From contig BTPG01000002.1 of NCBI GenBank assembly GCA_036245525.1, forward strand, positions 166,863,501 through 166,927,500: a stretch of 64,000 bases of DNA, read 5' to 3'. The notes beneath the pieces are model-generated. The model ran no database searches, had not been told where the DNA came from, and saw only the letters and a program-made list of their open reading frames with translations. Positions within the stretch are counted from its first letter, which is position 1. Every line of letters begins with the position of its first letter. The DNA comes from Semisulcospira habei. Its lineage: Eukaryota > Mollusca > Gastropoda > Semisulcospiridae. Below, piece by piece: positions 8,909-19,232 of the stretch. The translations under genes and the position numbers were made by a program.

Positions 8909-10514
8909 CTCTCTCTCTTGGCTGGACTTCGCGAACGAAGATTTTATAGGAGTTGCCCACGACGTCTGCAGGCTTGTTCGTGGCTGCGGAGGCCAATCCG
9001 GGACAGGCAGGTTCGACCACAGTGGCTGCAGGGGAAGGTATGGCCAGAGTTCTGAGTTGCGGCATCTCTGTTCTTTCTCCTGAGCCGCTTGTCCTTAAGG
9101 CTAGCTCTGCGAGAGTCCTCAAAGGAGACAGCTGCCTTGTAAATAGTGGAGCGCCAGGTGTCACGGTCCACAGCAAGCGAAGACCACTGGTGGTGGTCGA
9201 TTTGGCAGGCACTAAGTGACTTCTTGAGACAGTCTTTGTATCTCTTCTTTGGTGCCCCTCTGTCACGGTGTCCAGTAGCAAGCTCGCCGAACAGGGTGAT
9301 CTTTGGTAGGCGATGATCCTCCATCCTGGAGACATGCCCCGCCCAGCGGAGCTGTGTCCGCAGCAGCAAAGCCTCGATGCTCACGGTTTCAGCCTGTTCA
9401 AGGACCTCGACATTGGTGACATAGTCACTCCAGTGAATGCCCAGGATGGTACGCAGGCAGCGCTGGTGGAAGCGTTCGAGGAGTCGTAGTTGGCTGCGGT
9501 AGAGGGCCCAGGACTCGGAACCATACAGCAGGGTGGTGAGGACCACAGCTCTGTACACGCTGATCTTGGTGCCTGTTTTCAGCTGTTGATTGTGCCACAC
9601 CCGCTTGAAAAGTCGCCCGAAAGCGCTGTTCGCTTTTGCCAGCCTGCTGTCAAGCTCCTTGTCCAGCTTGGCGTCCGACGTGATAATGCAGCCAAGGTAA
9701 GTAAACTGGTGCACTGACTTTAGTTCAGACTCGCCGATGGTGATGTGAGGAGGGCGATACACTGTCTTGGGTGCCGGCTGATGGAGGACCTCTGTCTTTT
9801 TCAGACTGACCTCGAGTCCAAAGAGCTGGGCAGCGTCTGCGAAGCAGGACGTGATGCGCTGCAGGGCTCTCTCTGTGTGTGCAACGAGGGCAGCATCATC
9901 AGCAAAAAGCAGCTCACGGATCAGTTGGTCTAGGGTTTTCGTGTGGGCCTGCAGTCGTCTGAGGTTGAACAGGCTGCCATCGAGACGATACCTGATGTAC
10001 ACTGCATCGTCATCATCGAGGTCCACTGTGGCCTGCTTCAACATCATGCTAAAAAAGATGGTGAAGAGGGTCGGTGCCAGCACGCAGCCCTGCTTTACGC
10101 CGTTGAGAATGGGGAATGGTTCTGAGAGGTCATTGTTGAGTCTGACCTGACCTTGCTGGTCCTCGTGTAGCTGGACAATCATGTTGAGGAACTTTGGGGG
10201 ACAGCCAAGTCGCTCCAGGATCTGCCACATGCCTTGCCTGCTCACAGTGTTGAACGCTTTTGTTAGGTCGACAAACGTTACGTACAGCCCTTTGTTCTGC
10301 TCGCGGCACTTCTCCTGTAGCTGTCTCAGCACAAAGACCATATCGGTGGTGCTCCTGTTTGCTCTGAAGCCACACTGGCCCTCTGGGAGTTGGTCTTCAG
10401 CGATGGCAGGTACCAGCCGATTCAGGAGCAGCCTTGCAAGGATTTTCCCAGCAATGGACAGCAGTGTAATTCCCCGATAGTTGGAACAGTCAGACTTCTC
10501 ACCTTTGTTCTTGT
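8909..10514 (-). mobile_element. 5'-truncated RTE-like LINE with 12-bp target duplication
   Basis: 1606 bp flanked by TGTAGCTTGAAT at 8897-8908 and 10515-10526, which identifies target-primed insertion. On the minus strand it begins inside the reverse transcriptase and ends with a short stem (CTTCGTTCGCGAAG) and a GA-repeat tail (CCAAGAGAGAGAG), not poly(A). It landed at the edge of the 164-bp tandem array, in the DDX27 intron between 7669 and 16521. Confidence 0.9.
8944..10514 (-). pseudogene. LINE reverse transcriptase C-terminal half with CCHC-like finger
   Basis: One frame is open over nearly the whole insertion. It shows NYRGITLLSIAGKILARLLL, GQCGFRANRSTTD, YVTFVDLTKAFNTVSR (motif A), GVKQGCVLAPTLF (motif B), LLFADDAALVA (catalytic FADD, motif C), and a C-terminal region with GIHWSDYVTNVEVL and LRWAGHVSRM. 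A terminal finger CSHCGRTCLSRIGLRSHEQAC ends near residue 460 of the 465-codon ATG frame. The endonuclease is missing because of 5' truncation, so the copy cannot move. RTE-like is my best clade guess. Confidence 0.88.
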
Positions 10515-10796
10515 TGTAGCTTGAATAGTCTCCGAGAAAATGCCAACGTTAAAGTTTACCAAGGACGATGGCGGACAGACGACGGATGGACGCCCACTGG
10601 CCCAGAACATAGACTCACTTTTGCTTCACACGTGAGCTAAAAAGCACATGATCCACTGCAAGAGGCATAGATCCTCATGAGCCCCCACAGTTGCCTCTAA
10701 CTGACACTAATTTGAATCCATGTCCCCATTATGGCTAGGGCTCGAGGGTCCTGAGTTAACGAAGATTGCAGTTCTAACACAATCTGCATCAACTGG

Positions 10797-11390
10797 CAGT
10801 GGTTGATAAAGCAGAGCATTATACAGGTGCTGTACTCCCGACTGGCAGTCCAGAGATTGATAAAGCAGAGCATTATACAGGTGCTGTACTCCCGACTGGC
10901 AGTCCAGGGATTGATAAAGCAGAGCATTATACAGGTGCTGTACTCCCGACTGGTAGTCCAGGGAATGATAAAGCAGAGCATTATACAGGTGCTGTACTCC
11001 CGACTGGCAGTCCAGGGATTGATAAAGCAGAGCATTATACAGGTGCTGTACTCCCGACTGGCAGTCCAGAGATTGATAAAGCAGAGCATTATACAGGTGC
11101 TGTACTCCCGACTGGCAGTCCAGGGATTGATAAAGCAGAGCATTATACAGGTGCTGTACTCCCGACTGGCAGTCCAGAGATTGATAAAGCAGAGCATTAT
11201 ACAGGTGCTGTACTCCCGACTGGCAGTCCAGGGATTGATAAAGCAGAGCATTATACAGTTGGTGCTTTACTCCCGACTGGTAGTCCAGGGATTGATAAAG
11301 CAGAGCATTATAAAGGTGCTGTAATCCCAACTGGCAGTCCAGGGATTGATAAAGCAGAGCATTATACAGTTGGTGCTTTACTCCCGACTA
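10797..11390. repeat. 54-bp minisatellite, about 10.5 copies
   Basis: The unit contains GATAAAGCAGAGCATTATAC and CTCCCGACTGGCAGTCCAG. Most units are 54 bp; two later units are 57 bp. Because 54 is a multiple of three the array is open in several frames on both strands, but the repeated peptide is a by-product of the tandem DNA. E2 is inserted at its right edge. Confidence 0.92.
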
Positions 11391-11420
11391 AAATGAATTT
11401 TTCTGTAAAATGTATTTTTT

Positions 11421-11625
11421 GAAAAATACTTACCGATGGCATTACTAATAGGAAGGCACACTTAGCCTACCGATTTCAGCCTAAGTATCTGTTGTGTAAA
11501 GCAACACAACTGGGGAGGCGACTCCAGGGAGCCGTTACCCAAAAACTCCCTGGGTGGCCTCCCCTCCCTCCCCACGAGGCCACATGGGCTGACACGCCAG
11601 TCTCACGCTAAGCGAACGTAGCTGG
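11421..11625. repeat. Left ITR of E2
   Basis: Starts CTTACCGATGGCATTACTAA and continues with an inverted match to 16059-16258, through GGCGACTCCAGGGAGCCGTT and GGCTGACACGCCAGTCTCAC. Confidence 0.88.
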
Positions 11626-11656
11626 CGGCAAGCGGGACAGGTGGGAGGGCCCTTTC

Positions 11657-11751
11657 AGTAATGCAATCGGTAAGTATTTTCCCCCAAAATACATTTTAGA
11701 GAAAAATTCATTTGTTTCCTCAAAATCCTTAACGATGGCATTACTAATAGG
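11657..11751. repeat. ICR of E2 (circle-junction complement)
   Basis: Its reverse complement reads GGATTTTGAGGAAACAAA (the right terminus) joined directly to TGAATTTTTCTCTAAAATG (the left terminus). This is the junction expected in a circular DIRS intermediate. Confidence 0.88.
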
Positions 11752-11854
11752 AAGAATAATGAAAAGGAGGAGGGTGTCGCCCACCATACCCCGGCCTTGT
11801 AACATACATAGTACGGCGCCCTGGGCGCAAACTCCCGACGATTTCAACTAAGCG

Positions 11855-12850
11855 TTACCTAAGGCGCCAGAGGCGCCGGGAGGGAGTGCAGCGCCACTGA
11901 GACATCATCCACAAGTGCCAGGTTCGCTTACTGGCCTGAGAGGTCCCTGAGGTAAAAGTCACACAGTTGCAGTCGAAGGCAAGGCTTGTAGAGACCACTC
12001 TGACCTCGTACGTGCGAATTCGCAGCCTCTTAGCCCTCTCTGGGGAGAGGTCCTCGTATGCGGCTCGGATGACCCCGAGTGCAGCCAAGAAGATATTGTC
12101 TGCACCGAAATATCGTTCCTGCCACATCTCAGGGGCAGGAAGAGGCGTTTCCATCCCTGTCGGAAGGGCCCGTACCGGATCCTGCTGAAGAGACTCCCAA
12201 GACTGATCCAACCCCTTGAACGGCCGGAGGTTAATGATCTGCGCTCCGGCTGAGGGAAATCTATTCTTGGCCAGAAAGGACGGGTTCATCAGGAGCTGGA
12301 CTGAACCATCAGCTCTGAACTGTAGGCAGGCTGGCTCCACCGAGAGTGCATGTAGCTCACTGACCCTGGCCGCCGAACCGAGGGCGAGGAGGAAGCAGGT
12401 CTTCCTGGTGATGTCGGCCATCGTAGCTAAGGGCAACGGCTCGAACCGGCCCGAATTAAGCCACGTTAGGCCACATGCCAGGTCCCAGCACAGAATCAGC
12501 GAGCGCTGGACCGGGCGCTGAAACTTGAAGTGGGCCATGAGGTCCGAAAGATCTTTGCATGCCCCTGGGTCCGGAAGGCCCAAACGGCGGTAGGTATCGG
12601 CGATCATAGAGAGATACCCCCGGATGGTAATAGGGGCCAAAAGCCGCTCCCCAAAAAGCCACAGGAAGACTTCGGCCAACTGTGGCATTGTCAGAGCCAT
12701 GGAGGCCAGGCCCCGGGGCTGACACCAGGACTGCAGGACTCACCACTTTCCCTCGTATACTCGCCGGGTGGACGCTCTGCGGGCAGTAGCGATAGCCTCC
12801 ACTGTCGCACGCGAGAAACCTCTTGTGTTGAGGGCCACCCGCACAACCGC
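11855..12850 (-). pseudogene. E2 tyrosine recombinase, inactivated
   Basis: It reads LAEVFLWLFGERLLAPITIR, GYLSMIADTYRRLGLPDPGA, LMAHFKFQRPVQRSL and ARVSELHAL (catalytic Arg I), then RIRTYEVRVV where family members have AHEVRA, so the catalytic His of HxxR is Tyr. Immediately after DCNC about 60 bp are missing, which removes VKDIVAAVGW and shifts the frame. The FYLRDLSGQ block with the nucleophilic Tyr survives only in another frame (near 11945-11960). The enzyme would integrate the circular intermediate; this copy cannot. Confidence 0.88.
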
Positions 12851-13480
12851 CAGGCGTGTAAGCGGAGCCTCTCTGGACATGGATGAAAGAGGTTCTGCCA
12901 GGGCTGCTTCAGCATTGTGCGAGGCAAGGGTAACCGCAGTGGGGAGTCCGTGGCGAGGTTCAAAAGGTCGGGCGTCCAGCTCCGGCACCAGCTGAAAGAA
13001 ACCATGAGGAGGAGGACCGTGTTGGAGCCCCTGAGTTTCAACAGGACCTTGGGAACGAGTACCGCCGGGGGGTACGTATAAGCCACGAGACCTTCCCACG
13101 AGATTGACAGCATGTCCACTGTCCAGACACGGGGGTCCGGGACCAGCAAGATGAAGAGGGGAAGTTGTGTGTTCCAATGCGTCACGAAAAGGTCGACCAT
13201 CAGAGTCTCCCAGTGTGCGCCGATCATCTGTAAGATCTCCGGCTTGAGGGCTCACTCTGTGTGTAGCAGCTGCCCCTGCCACAAGAGGGAGTCCGCCAGC
13301 ACGTTCAGGCGACCGGGGATGTGACGTGCCCGGAGTGAGATGTCGCGATCCTGGCACCACAGAAACAACTGGTATAGGAGCATACAGAGTGTCGGCGAGC
13401 GGGTCCCCCCCTGCTTCTGAATGTAAGACATGACCGTTGAGTTGTCGGGGGAAAATCAAAATCTCGTGGCAGTGGAGGCA
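12691..13480 (-). pseudogene. E2 RNase H remnant and Dam-methylase-like linker
   Basis: The frame ending at 12691 has VDLFVTHWNTQLPLFILLVP, WTVDMLSISWEGLVAY, YPPAVLVPKVLLKLRGSN and LFHPCPERLRLHAW. This block follows RNase H in every copy here and resembles the methyltransferase-like domain described between RNase H and recombinase in DIRS elements. Upstream only the last part of RNase H remains (HIPGRLNVLADSL-type, 13270-13330), ending at the internal deletion. Confidence 0.7.
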
Positions 13481-13593
13481 TGACTGAAAGGGCGCGGAGT
13501 CCGCAGAGGGACGCTAGGGAAAAGGTCTTTAGCCGAGTCCTTCACTGACTGCCAGGTTGGGCCAAGGGGAGCCTGTCGGAGTTGTCCCTTCAC

Positions 13594-15599
13594 CTAGGCG
13601 GGCAACCCCGCACACCTAGGCAAGATGCCATCCCGCTGCATCAAGTCACAGTTGGTCACGGCGGCGAGCGCGTTAATCGAGGCATGGTAAACTGCACGAT
13701 TGGCCGTCACCGCCAGGGAGTGTAGTTGGCGCAAAGGATCCGGGGCTTCCGGCGACTCCCAGAAGTCCTCCACCCGCCGCACCACAGTTTGGGTCACCAG
13801 TTCCAAAAACCCCAAACAGGCCAGGGAATTTTGGACGAGGGTCGCAGTCTTCTCCAGGCCCTGGGGAATACTCCAGCCAACAGTGGCCTTCTCCCCGATC
13901 TGCACCTCCGCTGCAGGGTCCACCAGCGGGAGGGGGCACAGGAAGGACTGCGAGTGTCCCGCATACAAAGTGTTGCCGGAACTTGATATATCCACGCCCA
14001 TGGGCCAGAGGCAGTCGGAGAAGAATCCCCCGTTGGATAACTTGCCCTGTTGGAGATGCGCGTTAAAGGCGTCCATGAGGTCCAGAAATCCGGCGGGCTG
14101 TGAGAGGGACTTAAATCGCTTGGACTGTCGCAACTGGTCTCCCGAGGCTGAAGCCCTCCGCTTGAGGGGCGGCAAGGGGGGCACAAGTCCAGAGGCAGAG
14201 AGGCCGAAATCACGCGCGCAGCCTCATCCAGGGCTCTCCAAGTCTCCACACCCGAGGCGTAGGGGCCGGCGGGGGGGGGGAGATGAGCTAAGGGCAGAGG
14301 AGTTGGGACTGCCGACCGGGACAAGGGACTGTGCCCCCGGGGAGAGCGGGCGAGGGGTGCGACCCGAGACAGGGGACCGAAGTTCCCGCGAAAGGAGCAC
14401 CGAGGCCGAGTCCTCCGGATGCAGGCTGAGTACATCCTCCACATCCCCCCAGTCCGACCAACCGGGCAAGGAGGGAGGGTCAGTGCAGAGCGCACGGCCG
14501 GAGGGAGGGCCCGTAGATGGGAGCCGAGACGCGGAGCCCCACACTTGGGCTCGGCACATCACGCCTGACGAACAGGTGTGGAGGCCATAGGCGTATAACT
14601 AGCTCTCACCTGAGACTTCGGTCGCCGGGAGCGAGAATGGAGGTGAGGCCTCCGGGAGTCCGCCCGAGGACTCTGCCGCAGACGAGAGCCGCTGAGGTTA
14701 GAGTTGAGGCAGCTACGATCGCGAGATCGCACGGAGCCGGGGCGTTGGTCCCTAGTGAGCGGGTTGCGGCTCAGGGAGCCGTTTGTTTGTCTATTTTGAC
14801 AAAGGGTATTTACCCGAAATATTAATAAATTGTGTTGTACCGTTTTTTCTAAGCGTGTTTCTTTCTCCGTTGGGTACTTCTTTGCATTTCACACACTTGG
14901 CAGTCACCTTTTTGGTCTGGAACGCAAGGACGAACGTCAGGGGGACGGGGTAAGGCGCCTTTGCAGGTGCTGTGTGCATGCATCCACCCTCCGGTGCCTG
15001 CGGGGCGCACCGGACGAAGCCCCTGCCGCCGGGGGAACTAGCGCCAAACGGGGGGACGGGGAGGGGGAAGGCTTGAGTGAGTCAGGGACCCCAGAGGCTT
15101 AAACTCATGGGGCGAGACTCAGGAGAGGCCGCAGGCGGGACCCTGCGCCGCACCTGGGATGGCCTCTGTCGTGCACTGGGAGATGCCCTGGTCGCCAGAT
15201 GGCTCGTTCCAGCTGGGAGGGGCGGTCCCGGTCCACTTCAGAGCGGGAGGTAACGGCCGAGGGGTGCGCACCGAGGTCAGAAGCAGTCGAGTTCCGGCGT
15301 GAGGCCAGGCCCACAATGTCTGAGGACGCCCGTCTACGGGGTCCAGGGCTGGAAGGCATGGGGGTAAATGTTGTAGTGGCAGCGGGGAGGTCACCCGCCG
15401 GCTACCTACTGCTGTTCTGGGAGGTCGACGGGAGGCCACGCTGGTAAAAATCTCAGAGGCGAGACCATCGCTGCTCCTTCCACGAAGCACACACATGGCA
15501 CGGCCGGGAGGAGGAGCAGCCGAAACAAGGCATTCATAGGGCATGTGTGTCGCTCGGCCACTAAAACCCAAGCAGCTGGGGCACGAACGTAATTGTGCA
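13594..15599 (-). pseudogene. E2 gag, interrupted
   Basis: The core frame at 13594-14184 reads LPPLKRRASASGDQLRQSKR, FKSLSQPAGFLDLMDAFNAH, YAGHSQSFLCPLPLVDPAAE, RNSLACLGFLELVTQTVVRR and ALAAVTNCDLMQRDGILPRC. The finger exon begins at 15599 after GTTGTAG and reads SAQLRSCPSCLGF before a one-base shift. A foreign insertion (about 14785-14935) and a G-run near 14271 break the middle. The leader donor found in E1 is lost here. Confidence 0.75.
14785..14935 (+). repeat. Dispersed repeat R1 inserted in E2 gag
   Basis: Contains CTAAGCGTGTTTCTTTCTCC and ends GGCAGTCACCTTTTTGGTCT. Related single copies lie at 24500-24605 and 40690-40775, and a 29-bp 3' tip of the same sequence is inserted in E8 at 61764. 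The shared 3' end suggests a short retroposon, but no target duplication was found for this copy. Confidence 0.6.
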
Positions 15600-16058
15600 C
15601 TACAACAGAAAACGGAACCACATGAAAGCCAACAAGCCGGGCCCATAGTGTGTGAAAACCCGGCTGCGTAACGGAGCCGGAAGTCGTCCTGGGCAAAGCC
15701 GTAGCCGGTCAGCGACCTGCCTCATGCCGCCAGTAGGCGGAGCAGTGAAGCAATTCGCCGACCACCCGTTCAACCGGGGAGAGGACGAGGAGGGCCCAGT
15801 AGAAAGGTAAATCCCACCAGACGCAAGGTCCAGGCGAAGCCAGGGGCCTGGAAGAAAGGTAAGTCCCCACAAGCACAAGTCACAAGTAAGGAGTCCCACA
15901 AAAACGAAGGCACATGGTAAATCCAAAGGCCGAGGCGAAGGAAAAAGCCAGGAATAAAGGTAAGTCCCCACAAGCAGTCACAGGTAAGGAGTCCAAACAA
16001 GAAGGCAAGCATGAGGTAATTCCAAGGCCGAAACCGGTATGTCCGTTCCCTAGGAAGC

Positions 16059-16258
16059 TAAGCGTGAGACTGGCGTGTCAGCCCATGTGGCCTCATGGGG
16101 AGGGAGTGGAGGCCACACAGGGAGTTTTTGGGTAACGGCTCCCTGGAGTCGCCTCCCCGGTTGTGTTGCTATACACAACGGATACTTAGGCTGAAATCAG
16201 TAAGCAAAGTGTACCTTCCTACTAGTAATGCCATCGGTAAGGATTTTGAGGAAACAAA
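16059..16258. repeat. Right ITR of E2
   Basis: Inverted partner of 11421-11625, ending AAGGATTTTGAGGAAACAAA at the border with the host intron. Confidence 0.88.
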
Positions 16259-16316
16259 CTGGATTTAACCCTGTGGACACATTTTGGGGGTGTCAACTAA
16301 TGACTATGTACCAGTT

Positions 16317-16403
16317 ACACCAGATGGATCAACCATAATTCAGAGCACCAAGCTAATCTGGCACTACCCTTGAATTATCATTCATGGCTGATCCATCTCC
16401 TGC
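16317..16403. repeat. Hairpin repeat, copy 2
   Basis: ATGGATCAACCATAATTCAG and its inverted partner TGAATTATCATTCATGGCTG flank CACCAAGCTAATCTGGCAC. The arms are more diverged than in copy 1. Confidence 0.65.
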
Positions 16404-16521
16404 TGTGGTGTGTTTGGACTTAATGGGCTGAAGTGCCACTGTCAGCTGAAACCCATGCTCTTTTATATATATATATGGGCAGAAGTGGGGAGGTGGGGAG
16501 TAAAAAAGTGACAGCTCCTAC

Positions 16522-16616
16522 CGGGAGGTACGATACGGCTCTTCAAGGGTGTTTTTGCATTTTTTACAACTTCTTTTAGCATCTTTCTCTCCTTCTCTCC
16601 AACCAGTGTTACAGAC
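16522..16616 (-). CDS. DDX27: DDX27-like helicase exon: end of helicase core
   Basis: 95 nt, acceptor TTTTTTTTCAG, donor GTAGGAG. Its first G completes AGG (Arg) from the previous exon. It encodes SVTLVGEKERKMLKEVV and KNAKTPLKSRIVPP, matching SVSLVGEDERKMLKEIVKAA of vertebrate DDX27 just after motif VI, at the end of RecA domain 2. The intron upstream carries E3 and the one downstream carries E2. Confidence 0.94.
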
Positions 16617-16705
16617 CTGAAAAAAAAAAGTTAAAAATAACTTCTACTGAATGTTTACTACAAGAAAATTTGTAAAAAATAACTGAAAAAGAATACAATA
16701 TACTA

Positions 16706-16706
16706 T

Positions 16707-16741
<35 letters not shown>

Positions 16742-16860
16742 GCGCATTAAATAGGCGCTTTATCCCAATTGAAAATCGGCTCAAAGCGCTGCCGCGAACT
16801 GAACCCAACAAGCACGCTCACGTGAATCACGCGCATTCACTCACACACTGTACAACACAG
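16706..16860. repeat. (AAT)n microsatellite plus GCGCTTTATCCCAATTG repeat
   Basis: About 36 bp of ATA repeats run into AAGCGCATTAAATAGGCGCT and CAAAGCGCTGCCGC, a palindrome-rich block. It resembles the 3' end of an interspersed repeat; no borders are visible. Confidence 0.6.
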
Positions 16861-17027
16861 AACATTCACGTGGTGCTAAGGGCTAGCTCAAGCGAGCTAC
16901 TGAAGTTTTGGAAATTCAAATCGTTTGTATTTGAAATTTGATTAAGTGGGCTGAAACTGATACCAAAGTAATAAACTAAGAAAGAAACATGAATTTTTTT
17001 TCTAAAATGTATTTTTGGGAAAAATAC

Positions 17028-17215
17028 TTACCGATGGCATTACTATCTGGAATACACTCAATTGCCTATAGATTTCAGCCAAAATTTGTGTAACCCACAC
17101 AACGGGAGGAGACACCGGGGATCCACGCACCGGGCCCCGGGTGGCCTCCCCTTACTACCCTATCCCGGCATCCGTAGGGCGACCCTGTCAGTTTCACACA
17201 TAGCGAAAAGAGGCA
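17028..17215. repeat. Left ITR of E3
   Basis: Starts CTTACCGATGGCATTACTAT and includes GGAGGAGACACC and CCTCCCCTTACTACCCTATC, inverted at 23517-23710. Confidence 0.9.
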
Positions 17216-17240
17216 AGCGGGGCAGGCGGGAGGGCAGTCT

Positions 17241-17339
17241 GAGTAATGCCATCGGTAAGTATTTTTCAAAAAAATACATTTTAGAAAAAAATTCATTTGT
17301 TTTTTTAAAATACATTACCAATGGCATTACTATCTGGAA
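17241..17339. repeat. ICR of E3
   Basis: Reverse complement gives GTATTTTAAAAAAACAAATG continuing into AATTTTTTTCTAAAATG, i.e. right terminus joined to left terminus. It contains the ATG later found at both insertion borders. Confidence 0.9.
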
Positions 17340-17455
17340 GAATGTCAAACAGGCGGAGGGTGCCGTTCCTATAACCGCAAACCCAACCACCCGTCGGCCC
17401 AGAGAGAGATAGAGTGAGAGAGAGAGCACTCCCGACGATTTCAGCTATGACGTAT

Positions 17456-18500
17456 CTAAGACGCCAGAGGCGCGCGGAGGGAGTGCTGGGCCGCGGAAAT
17501 GTTGCCCACCCGTGCCAGGGAGTCACGTTGGCCGGATAGGTCTCTGAGATAAAAGCGGGCGAATGTGGAGTCAGCTCGCCAGCCGACCGCTGTAACAATA
17601 TCTTTGACTGAGCAGTTGTGGTCCAGGACAAGACTGGTGGCCACTGCTCTTACTTCATGCGCCCGGATGTGAAGAAGTCTATCGCTGTCCGGGGAGAGGT
17701 CCTGGTAGGCCGACTTAATCACCCACCGTATCCAGGACGACACTGTCTGGGCCGAAATAACTGGCCTGCCTGCGGACAGTGGGAGGAAGAGGCGAGAGCG
17801 CCCCCGGTGTCGCGGCTTAGAGCGACGCAGGTAAATCCTAAGCGCCCGCACCGGGTCCTGTTGACGTGACTCAGGGTCCATGTCCGTTCCACGGAGAGGC
17901 CTACGGTCAGCATCTGAGGGGCCGCCGCAGGGCGGCGGTTCTTAGCCAAAAAGGAAGGGTTGGTGAGAAGCTGTGCAGAACCGTTCGAGCGAAACTGCAA
18001 ACAGGCGGGAAGTACCGAGAGAGCGTGAAGCTCGCTCACTCGGGACGCCGTGGCGAGAGCCAGCAGAAACATGCCCTCCTGGTCAAATCTGAGAAACTAG
18101 CCAAATGCAGAGGTTTAAAGCGGTCCGTGTTCAGCCACGTTAGTACCCAGGCGAGATCCCACCGGCACTAGGGACCGAGAACTGGTTGTCGGAGCTCAAA
18201 ATGTGCCAGCAAGTCCATCAGAACCTTGCAAGCGCCTGGGTCTGGCCGGCCCAGGTGGCGGTAAGTGTCCGCGATCCTGGAGCGAGAACCTTTGATGGTA
18301 ATGGGAGCTAAGCCTTGTTTTTCAAAAAGCCACAGGAAGAACTCCGCCAGCTCCGGGGTGGCTAGATGTGTGTGAGGAAGACTTCTGGAGGCGCACCAGG
18401 CCTGAAGGACCCTCCACTTGCTCTCACATACCCGCCGCGTAGACCGTCTGTGGGCTGCTGCAATAGCCACCACTGCCGCATCCGAGAAACCTCTAGCGGC
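17456..18500 (-). pseudogene. E3 tyrosine recombinase, catalytic half intact
   Basis: The C-terminal frame (17456-17881) carries IRAHEVRAVATSLVL (HxxR), DIVTAVGWRADSTFARF and the nucleophile block FYLRDLSGQRDS, and ends after AAQHSLRAPLAS. The preceding frame (17719-18072) carries ASRVSELHALS (Arg I) and SFLAKNR. The N-terminal core-binding part (LVPITIKGS-like, AELAEFFLWLFEKQGLAPIT, DTYRHLGRPDPGACK) lies at 18180-18400 in the frame that ends at 18168. Two frameshifts separate the pieces, so the gene is broken although all catalytic residues survive. Confidence 0.85.
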
Positions 18501-18549
18501 GAGGGCTTGCCGGACAACCTCCAGGCGTGAAGGAGGAGGCGCTCCGGGC

Positions 18550-19232
18550 ACGGATGGAAAAGCTGCTGGCGGGGCTGCTTGAGCATCGTAGGAGGTGTAG
18601 GAAGCTCCAGCGGCGGGTCTGTCGCTAGCTCGAGTAGGTCCGTGGTCCAGCTCTTGGTCCAGTTGAAGGGGGGCCACCAGAAGGAGGACTGCGGAGCAAC
18701 CCAGAAGCTTCCGCAGAACCTTCGGAACGAGGACTGACGGGGGTAGGCGTAAGCGATCAGCCTGTCCCAGGGGATGGGGAGCGCGTCTACCGCCCAGGCG
18801 AGCGGGTCCGGGACTGGTGAGACGTAGACCGGGAGCTGTTTGTTCCACCTGGTGGCAAATCCAGTCCACTAAAGGCGTTACCCACCGGGAGCAGATCAGG
18901 CGAAAGATGTCCAGGCGTAGGGACCACTCCGTGTGGAGCAGCTGTCCGTGGCGGGACAGGGCATCCACGATCACATTCAGGTGACCGGGAATGTGGCGAG
19001 CCAGTAGAGTAATGCCCCGGTCCCTGGACCACTGGGGCGGAGGTGAATGAAGAGGCACGCCCGTAGCCAGCCAAGCGATGTCCGCCCACCTCTGGAGGAG
19101 TGGACGAGCCAGAGGAGTAACCGGTACAAGATCCGCAAGGGAACCCGACGAAGGACGCCAGTGTATTAGTAGATGTAGCTGCAACGGGCGGGCATAAAAG
19201 CCTGCCCAAGGGAAGCAAGTCCTCAGCCGCAC
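18550..19232 (-). pseudogene. E3 RNase H with internal deletion and methylase-like linker
   Basis: The frame passes directly from GVPLHSPPPQ to WSRDRGITLLARHIPGHLNV. Compared with E4 and E8 about 100 codons are missing, including the first Asp (CIDAS), Glu (WLELKAVWQAL) and second Asp (LSDNSTVVAY) of RNase H. The junction is near 19032. The following linker (PSVLVPKVLRKLLGCSAVLL, 18660-18760) remains. Confidence 0.85.

Larger units (their letters stand above)
11391..16258 (-). mobile_element. DIRS-type retrotransposon E2, deletion derivative without RT
   Basis: 4868 bp with both termini: left AAATGAATTTTTC and right GAGGAAACAAA. Order from high to low: right ITR (16059-16258), leader, Gag (13594-15599), a deletion junction near 13485, remnant RNase H and methylase-like linker, tyrosine recombinase (11855-12850), ICR, left ITR. 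Aligned to E1, about 1.38 kb is absent at 13485 (equivalent to E1 about 126 to 1504), which removes the reverse transcriptase and part of RNase H. It lies in the DDX27 intron between 7668 and 16522. Confidence 0.92.

Noticed and set aside
10797..11390. Array resembling a CRISPR
   Set aside because: Units are contiguous with no unique spacers, and the genome is an animal one.
10697..11422. Four long overlapping frames with an 18-residue repeated peptide
   Set aside because: They are produced by a 54-bp tandem repeat that is open in several frames on both strands; there is no start context, splice signal or family similarity.
14791..14979. Short minus frame within E2 gag (TTKKVTAKCVKCKEVPN-like)
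   Set aside because: It comes from the inserted R1 repeat; similar short frames occur in other R1 copies without conservation as protein.
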